Below are positions 16,583 to 25,526 of a stretch of 64,000 nucleotides of DNA, one piece after another. Where the stretch lies: positions 1 to 64,000 of the forward strand of contig JAZTYK010000032.1 of NCBI GenBank assembly GCA_045636925.1. The letters run 5' to 3'. The stretch comes from JAZTYK01 sp045636925. GTDB lineage: Bacteria > Bacillota > Clostridia > Oscillospirales > Butyricicoccaceae. A model generated the notes under the pieces. That model had not been told where the DNA came from, searched no databases, and saw nothing but the letters and a program-made list of their open reading frames with translations. Each line of letters begins with the position of its first letter. Within the stretch, counting starts at the first letter, position 1. The position numbers and the translations under genes are program-made.

Positions 16583-16941
16583 CCCTCCTCATACTCTGCC
16601 ACAATACGCCGCAGCTGTGCTACCTCATCTTCTGTTAAACTCTTTCTTGCAGTAAAGGCCGCCAAAAACGTCGGCAAAGACCCGGAAAAGGTTTCTTCTA
16701 CAAATCGCTCACTTTGCAGGGAATAAAACTCCTGTTTCGATATCATCGAAGTCACAATCCCTTTTTTATTCTGAAAAATCCCTTTATCGCAAAGACGCTT
16801 CAAAACAGTATAGGTGGTAGACTTTTTCCAGCAAAGTACTTCGTCACTGCGTTTTGCAAGCTCAGCAGAAGAAATCGGTTCGTTTTCCCAAATCAAATCA
16901 GCAAATTTCGACTCAACTGCTCCCATTTGATACGCACTCAT
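16579..16941 (-). CDS. BlaI/MecI/CopY family transcriptional repressor
   Basis: The 120-residue protein has the winged-helix domain of BlaI: MGAVESKFADLIWENEPISS, then the recognition region WKKSTTYTVLKRLCDKG, and a C-terminal dimerisation helix ending EEVAQLRRIVAEYEEG. BlaI proteins repress their own operon until a membrane sensor triggers cleavage. Here the partner sensor is broken, so control must be constitutive or by another protease. ATG at 16941 follows AAAGGAGGG. Two TACA/TGTA operators overlap the promoter. Confidence 0.9.
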   Translation of the reverse strand: MSAYQMGAVESKFADLIWENEPISSAELAKRSDEVLCWKKSTTYTVLKRLCDKGIFQNKKGIVTSMISKQEFYSLQSERFVEETFSGSLPTFLAAFTARKSLTEDEVAQLRRIVAEYEEG

Positions 16942-16955
16942 GCAATGCCCTCCTT

Positions 16956-17011
16956 TTATTCTACACTTTGTAGACCACCTTTATTCTACATCGCGTAGAC
17001 CTCTCTGTCAC
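16956..17011 (-). promoter_or_regulatory. blaI promoter with two BlaI-type operators
   Basis: Minus-strand GTGACA (17006-17011) and TAGAAT (16983-16988) lie 17 bases apart. Dyads TCTACA-N3-TGTAGA (16960-16974) and TCTACA-N3-CGTAGA (16985-16999) have centres 25 bases apart within a TTATTCTACA repeat. The upstream dyad overlaps the -10 box and spacer; the downstream one is just past the expected start of transcription. TACA/TGTA dyads are the known BlaI/MecI operator form. Confidence 0.8.
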
Positions 17012-17047
17012 GAATCTCAAATAAATGTTTACAAATTATTATATTAC

Positions 17048-17081
17048 AAACGGAGTGCCGCACCTATTGCGGCACGCCGTT
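17048..17081 (-). terminator. Terminator of the activase gene
   Basis: Stem GTGCCGC/GCGGCAC (17055-17075), extended by CGG/CCG, followed on the minus strand by CCGTTTGTAAT. The T-tract is short. Confidence 0.65.
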
Positions 17082-17086
17082 TCTCA

Positions 17087-20000
17087 TCATTTATGTGCTG
17101 ATTCCTGTTCTTCCAGGTTCTTTTTTGCTGTGGACAGCATCAGCTTGATGCGGTTCAGCTGATTTACTTCGCTGGCACCGGGATCATAGTCTACCGCCAC
17201 GATGTTTGCCTTGGAGTACTGCTTCTTCAGCGCCTTAATCACGCCCTTGCCCACCACGTGATTGGGCAGGCAGGCAAAGGGCTGGATGCACACGATATTG
17301 GGCGCACCGGTCAAAATCAGTTCCACCATTTCACCGGTGAGGAACCAACCTTCACCGTACTGGTTTCCAATCGACAAGAACGGCTTTGCCAGTTCTGCCA
17401 CCTTTTCGATTGGCATCGGTGCTTCAAAGCGCTTGCTCTTTTCCAGCGCGTCCAGTGCAGGCTTTCGCAGCGCGCGTATTGCTGCAACACCGGCCTTCGC
17501 TACCGCAGCAGACTTCCAGGATTTACCCAAAAACTCATGCTGATACTCACCGTTGAACAGACTATAGTTCATAAAGTCCATCAAATCAGGTACCACGGCT
17601 TCAGCGCCCTCTTTTTCCAGCAGGTCCACCAGATGATTGTTGGCAAGCGGCATGTACTTGACCAAGATCTCGCCTACCACACCGACTCTCGGCTTTCTCA
17701 GACCTTCATGAATGGGCAGTGTATCAAATGCCTCTACCAATGCATGACAAACCTTTTTATAAGTCCATTTGCTCTTGGGATCAATCAGCGACTCTACGCA
17801 GATTTTCTGCCACTGTTTATGCAACGCATTCGCAGAACCCGGGAATCTCTCATAAGGACGTACCCGGTACAAGCAACGCATGAACAAATCACCGTACACG
17901 ATACAGCGTGCCGCGTCCAACAGCAACTTCGGCGGTAACTGGAAGCCTTCATTCTTTTCCATGCCGTTGGCATTGAGCGAAATTACCGGAATGTGAGAAT
18001 ACCCCACCTTATCCAGTGCGCGGCGAATAAATCCCACGTAGTTACTGGCGCGGCAACATCCACCGGTCTGTGTCATAATGATTGCCAAACGATCAGTATC
18101 ATAGCGGCCGGACAGCACCGCCTCCATGACTTGTCCCACCACGGTGATGGATGGGAAACAGGCATCATTGTTTACAAACTTCAAACCCATGTCAATGGCG
18201 CTGCGATTGTCATTATCCAACACCGCCGCATGAAACCCGTAATGTTTGACAACCGGCTCCAGCAAATCGAAATGAATGGGACTCATCTGGGGTGCCAGAA
18301 TGGTATACCCGGCATCATGCATGGCCTTGGTGTATTCGGTACGTCGATAGGCTACTTTTCCTTCTTTACGCACAACACCCTGTTCTTGCCGCTGATTCAT
18401 CGCCGCTAACAGACTACGGATACGGATACGCGCGGCACCAAGATTATTTACCTCGTCAATCTTCAGCACGGTGTACAGCTTATTGCTGTTTTCCATGATT
18501 TCATTCACCTGGTCAGTAGTAACCGCATCCAGTCCGCAGCCAAAGGAATTGAGCTGAATCAGTTCAAGATCCTCACGCTGAGCTACAAACTCTGCAGCGG
18601 TATACAAGCGAGAGTGATACACCCACTGATCGTTGGCACGCAAGGGTCGCACAGGATTAAAGTTTACCGGTACGCTGTCTTCGGTAAAAACAGTCAGACC
18701 ATAAGAGGCGATCATTTCAGGGATGCCGTGATTGATCTCCGGATCGATGTGGTAGGGACGTCCCACCAATACAATGCCCTTACCCCCCTGTTCTTCCATT
18801 TTCTGTAGCAGACGCTTACCTACGGCACGCACATCGGCTTTTGCCTGTTGTTGTTCGATCCATGCCTTTTGTACAGCAGCCTTGACCTGTGCTGCAGAAA
18901 TTCCCCATTCCTCGGCACACAGCCGTACCAAGCGTTCTGTTGCGGTTTCCTGATTTGTAAATGCAATGAACGGACGAATGTACCGTACATCCCCATCCGC
19001 AATTGCCTCAACATTATTCTTCAGGTTTTCGGGATAAGAAACTACGATAGGACAGTTGTAATGATTTTGCGCATCGGGCGTTTCTTTCTTTTCAAAGAAA
19101 ACACAGGGATGGAAAATCGTCTGCACACCCTGCCGTACCAACCATTCCACATGACCATGTGCCAGTTTTGCAGGATAGCATTCAGACTCCGAAGGAATGG
19201 ATTCCATGCCCAGTTCATAAATCTTACGGTCAGACAAAGGTGATAGAACAACCTTGAAGCCCAGTTCACGGAAAAGCGTTGCCCAGAAGGGATAGTTTTC
19301 ATATATATTCAGCACGCGGGGAATTCCAATGGTGCCGCGGCTGGGATTTTCCAGCGGCGCATAATCAAACATCCGCTTTAACTTATATTCCACCATGTTC
19401 GGTGCTTTTTGCACACCGGTTCCTCCGGCACCCCGCTCACAACGATTGCCGGTAATATGACGCCGTCCACCGGGAAATCCGTTGATCGTTAGCATGCAGT
19501 TGTTGGAACAACCGCCGCAGCGAGTCGTATTGGTGGTATATGTAAGCGAAACCATCTCTTCCAGGGGCAGCATCGTGCTCTTCTGGCCGTGATACCGGTT
19601 CTTGGCAAGCAGTGCGGCACCAAAAGCACCCATGATGCCGGAAATATCCGGGCAAATTGCTTGTACGCCGGCAATGCGCTCAAACGCCCGCAACACAGCT
19701 TTGTTATAGAACGTACCGCCTTGTACAACAATGTGGCTGCCAAGTTCTCTGGCATCTGCCAGCTTAATCACCTTAAACAGTGCGTTTTTAATGACAGAAT
19801 ATGCAAGGCCCGCGGAAATATCCGAAACTAGCGCGCCTTCCTTTTGAGCCTGCTTTACGTTGGAGTTCATAAACACCGTACATCTGGTGCCCAGATCTAC
19901 GGGATTTTGTGCAAATAACGCCTCCTTTGCAAAATCCGGTGCAGTGTAACCCAAAGAAGTTGCAAAGTTTTCAATAAATGATCCGCAGCCGGAGGAGCAC

Positions 20001-21325
20001 GCCTCATTCAGCATGATATTGTCTACCGCGCCGTGTTTCAGCTTGATACATTTCATGTCCTGACCGCCGATATCCAGCACACAGTCTACGTCTTCATCAA
20101 AGAAAGACGCGGCGGTACAGTGAGCAATGGTCTCAACTTCGCCTTCATCCAAGGCAAATGCGGTTTTCAAGAGTGCTTCGCCATAACCGGTGGAGCAAGA
20201 CCGTACAATATGCGCATCTGCGGGCAATTTCTCTTTCAGTTGGCGAATCGCCTCCTGTGCCGCTTTGATGGGATTTCCTTGGTTGTTGGCATAAAAGCTA
20301 AAGAGCAACTGGCCATGATCACCGATCAATGCCATTTTTGTGGTGGTACTGCCTGCATCAAGGCCAAGATAACAGTCGCCCTGATAAGATTCCAACTCCG
20401 CTTTCTCCACAACAGCACTGCTGTGCCGTATACAAAAAGCATCATATTCCTCTTGCGACGTAAACAACGGCTCCAACCGCTTGATTTCAAAATCCATGGC
20501 CACACCCTGATCCAGAGTATAGATCAGTTCATCAACAGGTTTATGCGGCTCTTCCACTGCCTCCATTGCAGCGCCCATGGCTGCAAATAAATGCGAATTT
20601 TGGGGATCCACCGTTGTCTCTGGTGTCAGATTTAACGTACGAATAAATGCCTTTTTCAATTCGGGTAAAAAGTGCAGAGGTCCGCCCAAGAAGGCTACAC
20701 ACCCACGGATCGGCTTACCACAAGCCAAACCGGAAATTGTCTGATTCACCACAGCTTGGAAAATGGATGCCGCAAGATCACTTTTTGCCGCTCCTTCATT
20801 GATCAGCGGTTGAATATCTGTCTTTGCAAACACGCCGCACCGGGCAGCAATGGGATAAATCTGGGTATAGTTTGCTGCCTCTGCGTTCAGTCCTGATGCA
20901 TCTGTCTGCAGCAGTGCCGCCATCTGATCAATAAAAGAGCCTGTGCCACCGGCGCAAATACCGTTCATCCGTTCTTCCAAACCACCCTGGAAGTAAATGA
21001 TCTTTGCGTCTTCGCCACCCAATTCAATAGCAACATCGGTTTGCGGAGCTACATGCTTCAGTGCGGTTGCAACTGCAACTACTTCCTGCACAAAGCCGAT
21101 ACCCAATGCTTTTCCCAAATTAATAGAGCCCGAGCCCGTAATTTTTGCCTGCAACACAAAATCGCCCAGTTTCTCCCGGGCTTCTTTTAACAGATCCGCC
21201 AAAGTTTCTTGAGTGTGAGCACAGTGGCGCCGATATTCGCCAAAGCATATTTGATTGTTTTCGTTTATAATTACCAACTTTACAGTTGTAGAGCCAATAT
21301 CAATGCCTGCCTTATACTGTTTCAT
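17087..21325 (-). CDS. Large 2-hydroxyacyl-CoA dehydratase activase-type protein (HgdC-like plus DUF2229)
   Basis: The 1412-residue protein has two ASKHA ATPase domains, at about 5-260 (GIDIGSTT, then ICAGGTGSF and ARCGVF, the two iron-sulphur cysteines C124 and C163 of HgdC) and 320-580 (GLDAGSTTTK, EACSSGCGSF). A CGGCSNNC cluster near 610-620 precedes a DUF2229 region (RVLNIYENYPFW) and a C-terminal part resembling dehydratase beta-subunit folds, with GGCCRASNY. Activases use ATP to inject one electron into a dehydratase. No dehydratase subunits are adjacent, so the partner is unknown. ATG 21325 follows GAGGTGG. Confidence 0.88.
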   Translation of the reverse strand: MKQYKAGIDIGSTTVKLVIINENNQICFGEYRRHCAHTQETLADLLKEAREKLGDFVLQAKITGSGSINLGKALGIGFVQEVVAVATALKHVAPQTDVAIELGGEDAKIIYFQGGLEERMNGICAGGTGSFIDQMAALLQTDASGLNAEAANYTQIYPIAARCGVFAKTDIQPLINEGAAKSDLAASIFQAVVNQTISGLACGKPIRGCVAFLGGPLHFLPELKKAFIRTLNLTPETTVDPQNSHLFAAMGAAMEAVEEPHKPVDELIYTLDQGVAMDFEIKRLEPLFTSQEEYDAFCIRHSSAVVEKAELESYQGDCYLGLDAGSTTTKMALIGDHGQLLFSFYANNQGNPIKAAQEAIRQLKEKLPADAHIVRSCSTGYGEALLKTAFALDEGEVETIAHCTAASFFDEDVDCVLDIGGQDMKCIKLKHGAVDNIMLNEACSSGCGSFIENFATSLGYTAPDFAKEALFAQNPVDLGTRCTVFMNSNVKQAQKEGALVSDISAGLAYSVIKNALFKVIKLADARELGSHIVVQGGTFYNKAVLRAFERIAGVQAICPDISGIMGAFGAALLAKNRYHGQKSTMLPLEEMVSLTYTTNTTRCGGCSNNCMLTINGFPGGRRHITGNRCERGAGGTGVQKAPNMVEYKLKRMFDYAPLENPSRGTIGIPRVLNIYENYPFWATLFRELGFKVVLSPLSDRKIYELGMESIPSESECYPAKLAHGHVEWLVRQGVQTIFHPCVFFEKKETPDAQNHYNCPIVVSYPENLKNNVEAIADGDVRYIRPFIAFTNQETATERLVRLCAEEWGISAAQVKAAVQKAWIEQQQAKADVRAVGKRLLQKMEEQGGKGIVLVGRPYHIDPEINHGIPEMIASYGLTVFTEDSVPVNFNPVRPLRANDQWVYHSRLYTAAEFVAQREDLELIQLNSFGCGLDAVTTDQVNEIMENSNKLYTVLKIDEVNNLGAARIRIRSLLAAMNQRQEQGVVRKEGKVAYRRTEYTKAMHDAGYTILAPQMSPIHFDLLEPVVKHYGFHAAVLDNDNRSAIDMGLKFVNNDACFPSITVVGQVMEAVLSGRYDTDRLAIIMTQTGGCCRASNYVGFIRRALDKVGYSHIPVISLNANGMEKNEGFQLPPKLLLDAARCIVYGDLFMRCLYRVRPYERFPGSANALHKQWQKICVESLIDPKSKWTYKKVCHALVEAFDTLPIHEGLRKPRVGVVGEILVKYMPLANNHLVDLLEKEGAEAVVPDLMDFMNYSLFNGEYQHEFLGKSWKSAAVAKAGVAAIRALRKPALDALEKSKRFEAPMPIEKVAELAKPFLSIGNQYGEGWFLTGEMVELILTGAPNIVCIQPFACLPNHVVGKGVIKALKKQYSKANIVAVDYDPGASEVNQLNRIKLMLSTAKKNLEEQESAHK

Positions 21326-21484
21326 AGGATCCACCTCAATCAAATCGAACGGAACATGCCATTTATAAGCTATAATATTTACCTAAGAACAACTATAGAA
21401 CTAATCGCCACTCATTTTTTGAACAAATTGTAAACGAGTTCTAAATTTTGCTTTTTTTCGGCTAAGACTTGGCTAAAATTTCGC

Positions 21485-21519
21485 AAAAAAGCGGTGATGC
21501 AAAGCAATGCATCACCGCT
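21485..21519 (-). terminator. Terminator of the signal-peptidase-like gene
   Basis: AGCGGTGATGC (21490-21500) pairs with GCATCACCGCT (21509-21519); on the minus strand TTTTTTGC follows. It sits immediately downstream of the stop at 21532. Confidence 0.88.
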
Positions 21520-21531
21520 TTCAATATTCAA

Positions 21532-22074
21532 TTAATACTGCGTGTTCTCTTCTTCTTTGGCATATTGTGCGCCAAATTTCGCAAGATTCTCACGGATCAA
21601 TTTCTGCTGCCGCTTTTTCCAACGACCGGGAGCAGTCACTTTTACCAGCACCAGAATCAAAGCAAAAACACCAACAGCTGCAAAGCTGACAACCGGATAA
21701 TCCTGCAAAAAGCACATGACCGGTGCCAACAAAGAAAGCTTGGACCGAACAGCGATCACATCTCCGGTAATTTTACCGTCGACCAATTTTACAAAGTTTC
21801 CGGAAACCTCTGCAACACCTTGATAGGCATCCAAACTGGGCAAATATACCACGGAACCCGTCTGCGGAGCAGTCTCCCGATCCAAGAGTAAAAACTCACC
21901 GCGGCAAATACCATCGGTCAAGCTGTTGTCACCAACCAAATGAATGCCATACCGCAGATCAAACGGCCGGAACTTGGTAATGCCTGCCGAAACACAGCAG
22001 CAAAATACCAGCAGTAAGCTAAGTAATATCAATAAAACCACTACAATTGGTTTGACTCGTTTCTTGGCTTCCAT
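21532..22074 (-). CDS. Signal-peptidase-I-like membrane protein with altered active site
   Basis: The 180-residue protein has one N-terminal helix (about 9-30), an extracytoplasmic domain and a second helix near 128-152, the SipW/ER-type topology. GDNSLTDGICRGEFLLLD matches box B (SGSMxPTIxxGDxVIV), keeping the Ser but with Leu for Met. Where SipW-type enzymes have the general-base HRVxEV, here there is QGVAEV, so the base (His, or Lys in other types) is missing. GKITGDV resembles the last conserved box. Peptidase activity is doubtful. ATG 22074 follows GGGAGG. It stands alone between the activase and mtnA. Confidence 0.6.
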   Translation of the reverse strand: MEAKKRVKPIVVVLLILLSLLLVFCCCVSAGITKFRPFDLRYGIHLVGDNSLTDGICRGEFLLLDRETAPQTGSVVYLPSLDAYQGVAEVSGNFVKLVDGKITGDVIAVRSKLSLLAPVMCFLQDYPVVSFAAVGVFALILVLVKVTAPGRWKKRQQKLIRENLAKFGAQYAKEEENTQY

Positions 22075-22152
22075 GATGCACCTCCCAATAATTTCATTTT
22101 ATCATACCAACCACAGTTTGGCAAATGAAATCGTGCTTCCAAGACCTATCCG

Positions 22153-23205
22153 TTATTCAAACAGCTGTTTTAGGGATTCTGTAAAAGGTGGACGGGCAAT
22201 TCCTTTTTCGGTAATGATGCCGGCAATCAAACTGTGATCCGTTACATCGAATGCAGGGTTATAAGCTTTACAGCCCGCAGGGGCCATAGGCTTCTGATAC
22301 CACATGGAGCGAATTTCATCTCCGTCACGCTCTTCAATGGGAATATCCGCACCGGTGGCGGCACTCAAATCAATGGTGGTCGTAGGACCGCAGACATAAA
22401 ACGGAATTCCATAGTGTTTGGCCAAAATTGCAACACCCGAGGTGCCGATTTTATTGGCAGTATCACCATTCGCAGCCACTCGGTCGCAACCAACCAAACA
22501 GGCCTGTACCCATCCGTTCTTCATGACCATAGACGCCATATTATCACAGATCAAGGTCACATCAACCCCTGCACGGTGCAGCTCAAAGGCGGTCAATCTG
22601 GCGCCCTGCAACAGCGGACGGGTCTCATCCGCAAAGACACGGAAGTTATATCCCTTCTCCTGTCCCAAAAGAATAGGACCCAATGCTGTTCCATATCTGG
22701 ATGTAGCGATAGGGCCGGCATTGCAGTGAGTTAAAATGCCATCTCCCGGCTGCAGCAGAGACAAACCATAAGCACTGATGTTTTCATTTTGTGCAATGTC
22801 TTCCTGATGAATGGCCAGTGCTTCTTCCCGCAAGGCTTCCACCACTGCGGACACCGGTAAATGCGCATTTGCCTTGGCGCATGTGTCCATTCGGTTCAGC
22901 GCCCAAAATAAGTTAACAGCTGTGGGGCGAGACGTTGCCAGATAGTCACGGATCTCCTTCCACCGGGCATAAAAATCGGCAAAGCACGCAGCATCTTTCA
23001 GTTGTTTTGCGCCCAGATATGCGCCATATGCGGCAGCAATACCAATGGCAGGTGCACCACGCACCTGCAAACTGCGAATGGCTTGCCAAATCTCTTCCAT
23101 CGTCTTCAGACTGCGGTACTCCACGTTACCCGGCAGCAATGTCTGATCCAAAATCACCAGTGCACTTGCAGCATCATCAAGTCGATTCGGTTCTAAGTAT
23201 TCCAT
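22153..23205 (-). CDS. mtnA: S-methyl-5-thioribose-1-phosphate isomerase
   Basis: The 350-residue enzyme converts methylthioribose-1-phosphate to methylthioribulose-1-phosphate in methionine salvage. It shows LDQTLLP, VRGAPAIGIAAAYG (residues 49-62), TARPTAVNLFWA-like SRPTAVNLFWALNRM, ILTHCNAGPIAT with the active Cys, the GCDRVAANGDTANKIGT block with the acidic residue, and CGPTTTID. The motifs separate it from eIF2B-type homologues. ATG 23205 follows GAGGTG. No other salvage gene (mtnK, mtnN) is close by. It is divergent from the DUF4364 gene. Confidence 0.92.
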   Translation of the reverse strand: MEYLEPNRLDDAASALVILDQTLLPGNVEYRSLKTMEEIWQAIRSLQVRGAPAIGIAAAYGAYLGAKQLKDAACFADFYARWKEIRDYLATSRPTAVNLFWALNRMDTCAKANAHLPVSAVVEALREEALAIHQEDIAQNENISAYGLSLLQPGDGILTHCNAGPIATSRYGTALGPILLGQEKGYNFRVFADETRPLLQGARLTAFELHRAGVDVTLICDNMASMVMKNGWVQACLVGCDRVAANGDTANKIGTSGVAILAKHYGIPFYVCGPTTTIDLSAATGADIPIEERDGDEIRSMWYQKPMAPAGCKAYNPAFDVTDHSLIAGIITEKGIARPPFTESLKQLFE

Positions 23206-23233
23206 AGGTTCACCTCAAACTTAATCTGCAACC

Positions 23234-23262
23234 ATTGTGACCCATTTCCGAAAAAAAATCAA
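23234..23262 (-). promoter_or_regulatory. Promoter for mtnA
   Basis: Minus-strand TTGATT (23257-23262) and CACAAT (23234-23239) with a 17-base spacer. Confidence 0.6.
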
Positions 23263-23270
23263 GTAGGGGT

Positions 23271-23299
23271 TTGTCATTTTCCCCGATCTGTGGTAGAAT
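23271..23299 (+). promoter_or_regulatory. Promoter for the DUF4364 gene
   Basis: TTGTCA (23271-23276) and TAGAAT (23294-23299) with a 17-base spacer. The mtnA promoter lies just 9 bases away in the other direction. Confidence 0.75.
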
Positions 23300-23336
23300 T
23301 AAATGCAATCCCATTGAATGATAAAGGAGTTATCCT

Positions 23337-23882
23337 ATGGCACTTGGTTTTATTCGTGACGAAGCCGATTTGAAATATCTGATTCTCTTTTCCCTGCGCT
23401 TTTTTCCCTACGCCATTACCGAAGCAGACCTGCTGGAAGCTGTATTTGTAGACGAAGCATTCGGATACTTTGAGTTTTCTCAGGCCTTTGCTGATTTGCA
23501 ACAGGATCAGTTTGTCAGCTGTCTGGAAAGCAATGGCGAGAAACAGTATCTGCTGACACCCTCCGGCAGCGAGATCATTGCCGAAATGGCCTCCTCCCTG
23601 CCTCGCAGCGTTCGCGACCGGGCAGAGCAGGCAGCATTGCGCATCATTGCAAAAGCGCGCCGTGATGCTTCTATCCAAGCCTCTCATCGGGAAAATGCAG
23701 ACGGAACTTTTACCGTTGATCTTGCCGTGCTGGATGGCGAAAAGCAGCAGTTTTCACTATCACTGATGGTCTACACCGCCAGACAGTGCGCTTTGATTGA
23801 GCAAAACTTCCGGCAGCACGCCGAAAGTATCTATGCCCAGGTATTGTCTACCGTTTCCACCGTACCTGATTCTGATGAGTAA
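23337..23882 (+). CDS. DUF4364 family protein
   Basis: The 181-residue protein matches DUF4364, a clostridial family with an N-terminal winged-helix-like region (LKYLILFSLRFFPYAITEADLLEAV) and a LTPSGSEIIAEMASSLP middle that resembles the wing of MarR/PadR-like regulators. Regulatory function is inferred from this fold, not shown. ATG 23337 follows AAAGGAG. Its own promoter, and a 41-base gap to the dehydrogenase gene, suggest a two-gene transcript. Confidence 0.78.
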   Translation: MALGFIRDEADLKYLILFSLRFFPYAITEADLLEAVFVDEAFGYFEFSQAFADLQQDQFVSCLESNGEKQYLLTPSGSEIIAEMASSLPRSVRDRAEQAALRIIAKARRDASIQASHRENADGTFTVDLAVLDGEKQQFSLSLMVYTARQCALIEQNFRQHAESIYAQVLSTVSTVPDSDE

Positions 23883-23923
23883 AAACCAATCTGTATATTT
23901 CAACTTTGAAGGGAGTTTTTTCC

Positions 23924-24880
23924 ATGCAAGCTACTGATATTCAAAACATCGTTGTTGCCGGTGCCGGTACGATGGGTGCTTCTATGGCACAGATTTTTGC
24001 CAAATACGGCTGCAATGTTATCCTGTATGACATTGCCGAAGCCGCTTTGGAACGCGGCAAAAAGCTGGTACAGATGAACCAAATCAGTCAAATTGCTTCC
24101 GGTGACCTCACTGCTGAAGAATCTGCTGAGATTCAGTCCCGCTTGCGTTTCACACTGGATAAATCCTGTTTTACCGCCTGTGACATGGTAGTAGAATCTG
24201 TTCTTGAAAATTTGGAGATCAAGCAGAAGTTCTGGGAAGAAGTATCCCAGATTGCCCGGCCCGATTGTATTTTAGCCACCAACACTTCCGGTCTGTCTAT
24301 CACTAAGATTTGCGAGCGTGTGGTAGGTCCCGAGCGTTTCTGCGGCATGCATTGGTTCAACCCCTCTCACATCGTCCCTCTGATCGAGGTCATCAGTGGT
24401 GACAAGACCGATCCTTCTACTGCAGATGTAGTTTTTGCCTTCTCCCAGCGCATTGGCAAAAAACCCATTTATGTCAAGAAAGACGCCCTTGGTTTCATCG
24501 CCAACCGCCTGCAGGCCGCCATTCTTCGCGAAGCACTGTACATCAAAGAACAGGGTATCGGCGATTTTTCCGACATTGACGGCGCCATGAAATATGGACT
24601 CGGCTTCCGTTATGCCTGCCTGGGCCCCTTTGAAGTGGTTGACCAGGGTGGTCTGGATATCCATCACCATATCGCCACCTATCTGTGGGAAGATCTTGCC
24701 GATGACAAGTATCCTTCCGGTCTGTTCGAGGACATTTACCAGGCCGGCAATTACGGCGTAAAGACCGGTGCCGGTTTCTATGACTACAGTGATGGAAAAG
24801 CCGACGCCGCCATCAAGAATCGCGATGCCATGTATCTGGCCATGGCCAAAGCAAAAATCACCGACATCACCGGCGAATAA
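23924..24880 (+). CDS. 3-hydroxyacyl-CoA dehydrogenase (3-hydroxybutyryl-CoA type)
   Basis: The 318-residue enzyme has the dinucleotide-binding VAGAGTMGASMAQIFA (residues about 11-26), D for NAD preference after beta-2 (LYDIAEAAL), VVESVLENLEIK, ATNTSGLSITKI with the active Ser/Asn, and MHWFNPSHIVPLIEVI containing the catalytic His. The GFIANRLQAAILREAL helix and GLGFRYACLGPFEVVDQGGLD form the C-terminal domain. The HWFNPSHIVPL variant differs from classic Hbd (HFFNPxPVMKLVE), so the substrate may not be acetoacetyl-CoA. ATG 23924 follows GAAGGGAG. Confidence 0.88.
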   Translation: MQATDIQNIVVAGAGTMGASMAQIFAKYGCNVILYDIAEAALERGKKLVQMNQISQIASGDLTAEESAEIQSRLRFTLDKSCFTACDMVVESVLENLEIKQKFWEEVSQIARPDCILATNTSGLSITKICERVVGPERFCGMHWFNPSHIVPLIEVISGDKTDPSTADVVFAFSQRIGKKPIYVKKDALGFIANRLQAAILREALYIKEQGIGDFSDIDGAMKYGLGFRYACLGPFEVVDQGGLDIHHHIATYLWEDLADDKYPSGLFEDIYQAGNYGVKTGAGFYDYSDGKADAAIKNRDAMYLAMAKAKITDITGE

Positions 24881-24891
24881 TGATACAATTC

Positions 24892-24926
24892 AAAAGCACC
24901 TTGGACAGATCCAAGGTGCTTTTTAT
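24892..24926. terminator. Bidirectional terminator
   Basis: GCACCTTGG pairs with CCAAGGTGC (24896-24919), with AAAA before and TTTTTATTTT after, so it can stop both the dehydrogenase transcript and the opposing membrane-protein transcript. Confidence 0.88.
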
Positions 24927-24942
24927 TTTCAAGCAATATACC

Positions 24943-25476
24943 TTACAGCCATTTGCATATCTGATTCTGAACCACAACCGCTATCAGTAACAACCCACAC
25001 AGAATCCCCATAAATGCCGCTGATGTCTGTGCATTCCTTCCGCGCTTTCCGGGGCGCAGATACATAGACATTCCCTGCCGAAATGCAACCAGCACACACA
25101 GCAGTGACACAACAGAGAACAATCCCCATTCGATGCAGCAGCGCAAGTATGTATGGATTGCACCGCCGTTACACTGCCACACTACCCAACCACTGGTAAG
25201 CAGGCCTTTCAATGGCAACAGTAAAAGCGGCAGCAGCGGATAAACCCGCATCCATGATAGCAGAAGCGCCAATACAATTGTCATACCATCCATGCATGCA
25301 CAAATCTTCAGCCATACTTCTGCTGTAGCCATTGGCACTGAAATGCCCTTTGCCAAATAGCAGCCTATAGCAGCACCCAGCAAGTACAGGCACAGCAACA
25401 AAATGATGCCAGCCGGAGATACATCTTCTCCAACGTGTGCATACTGATACCCTGGTTTATTTCCTCTTAATTTCAT
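24943..25476 (-). CDS. Hypothetical membrane protein, SpoIIM-like topology
   Basis: Residues 1-20 are cytosolic and polar; four to five hydrophobic helices follow (about 22-44, 55-72, 76-98, 118-140, 155-172). The YPLLPLLLLPLKGLLTSGW segment, followed by a gap and CCIEWGLFSVVSLLCVLVAF, resembles the PLLPLLLFLKGF core of SpoIIM-type proteins, but the match is weak. The start at 25476 has only GGTG as ribosome binding site. It lies 50 bases after the ABC permease stop on the same strand and probably ends that operon. Confidence 0.55.
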   Translation of the reverse strand: MKLRGNKPGYQYAHVGEDVSPAGIILLLCLYLLGAAIGCYLAKGISVPMATAEVWLKICACMDGMTIVLALLLSWMRVYPLLPLLLLPLKGLLTSGWVVWQCNGGAIHTYLRCCIEWGLFSVVSLLCVLVAFRQGMSMYLRPGKRGRNAQTSAAFMGILCGLLLIAVVVQNQICKWL

Positions 25477-25526
25477 GACTCATCACCAGTACATCCTATG
25501 CACGGCTCGTCCGGGATATGACAGAC

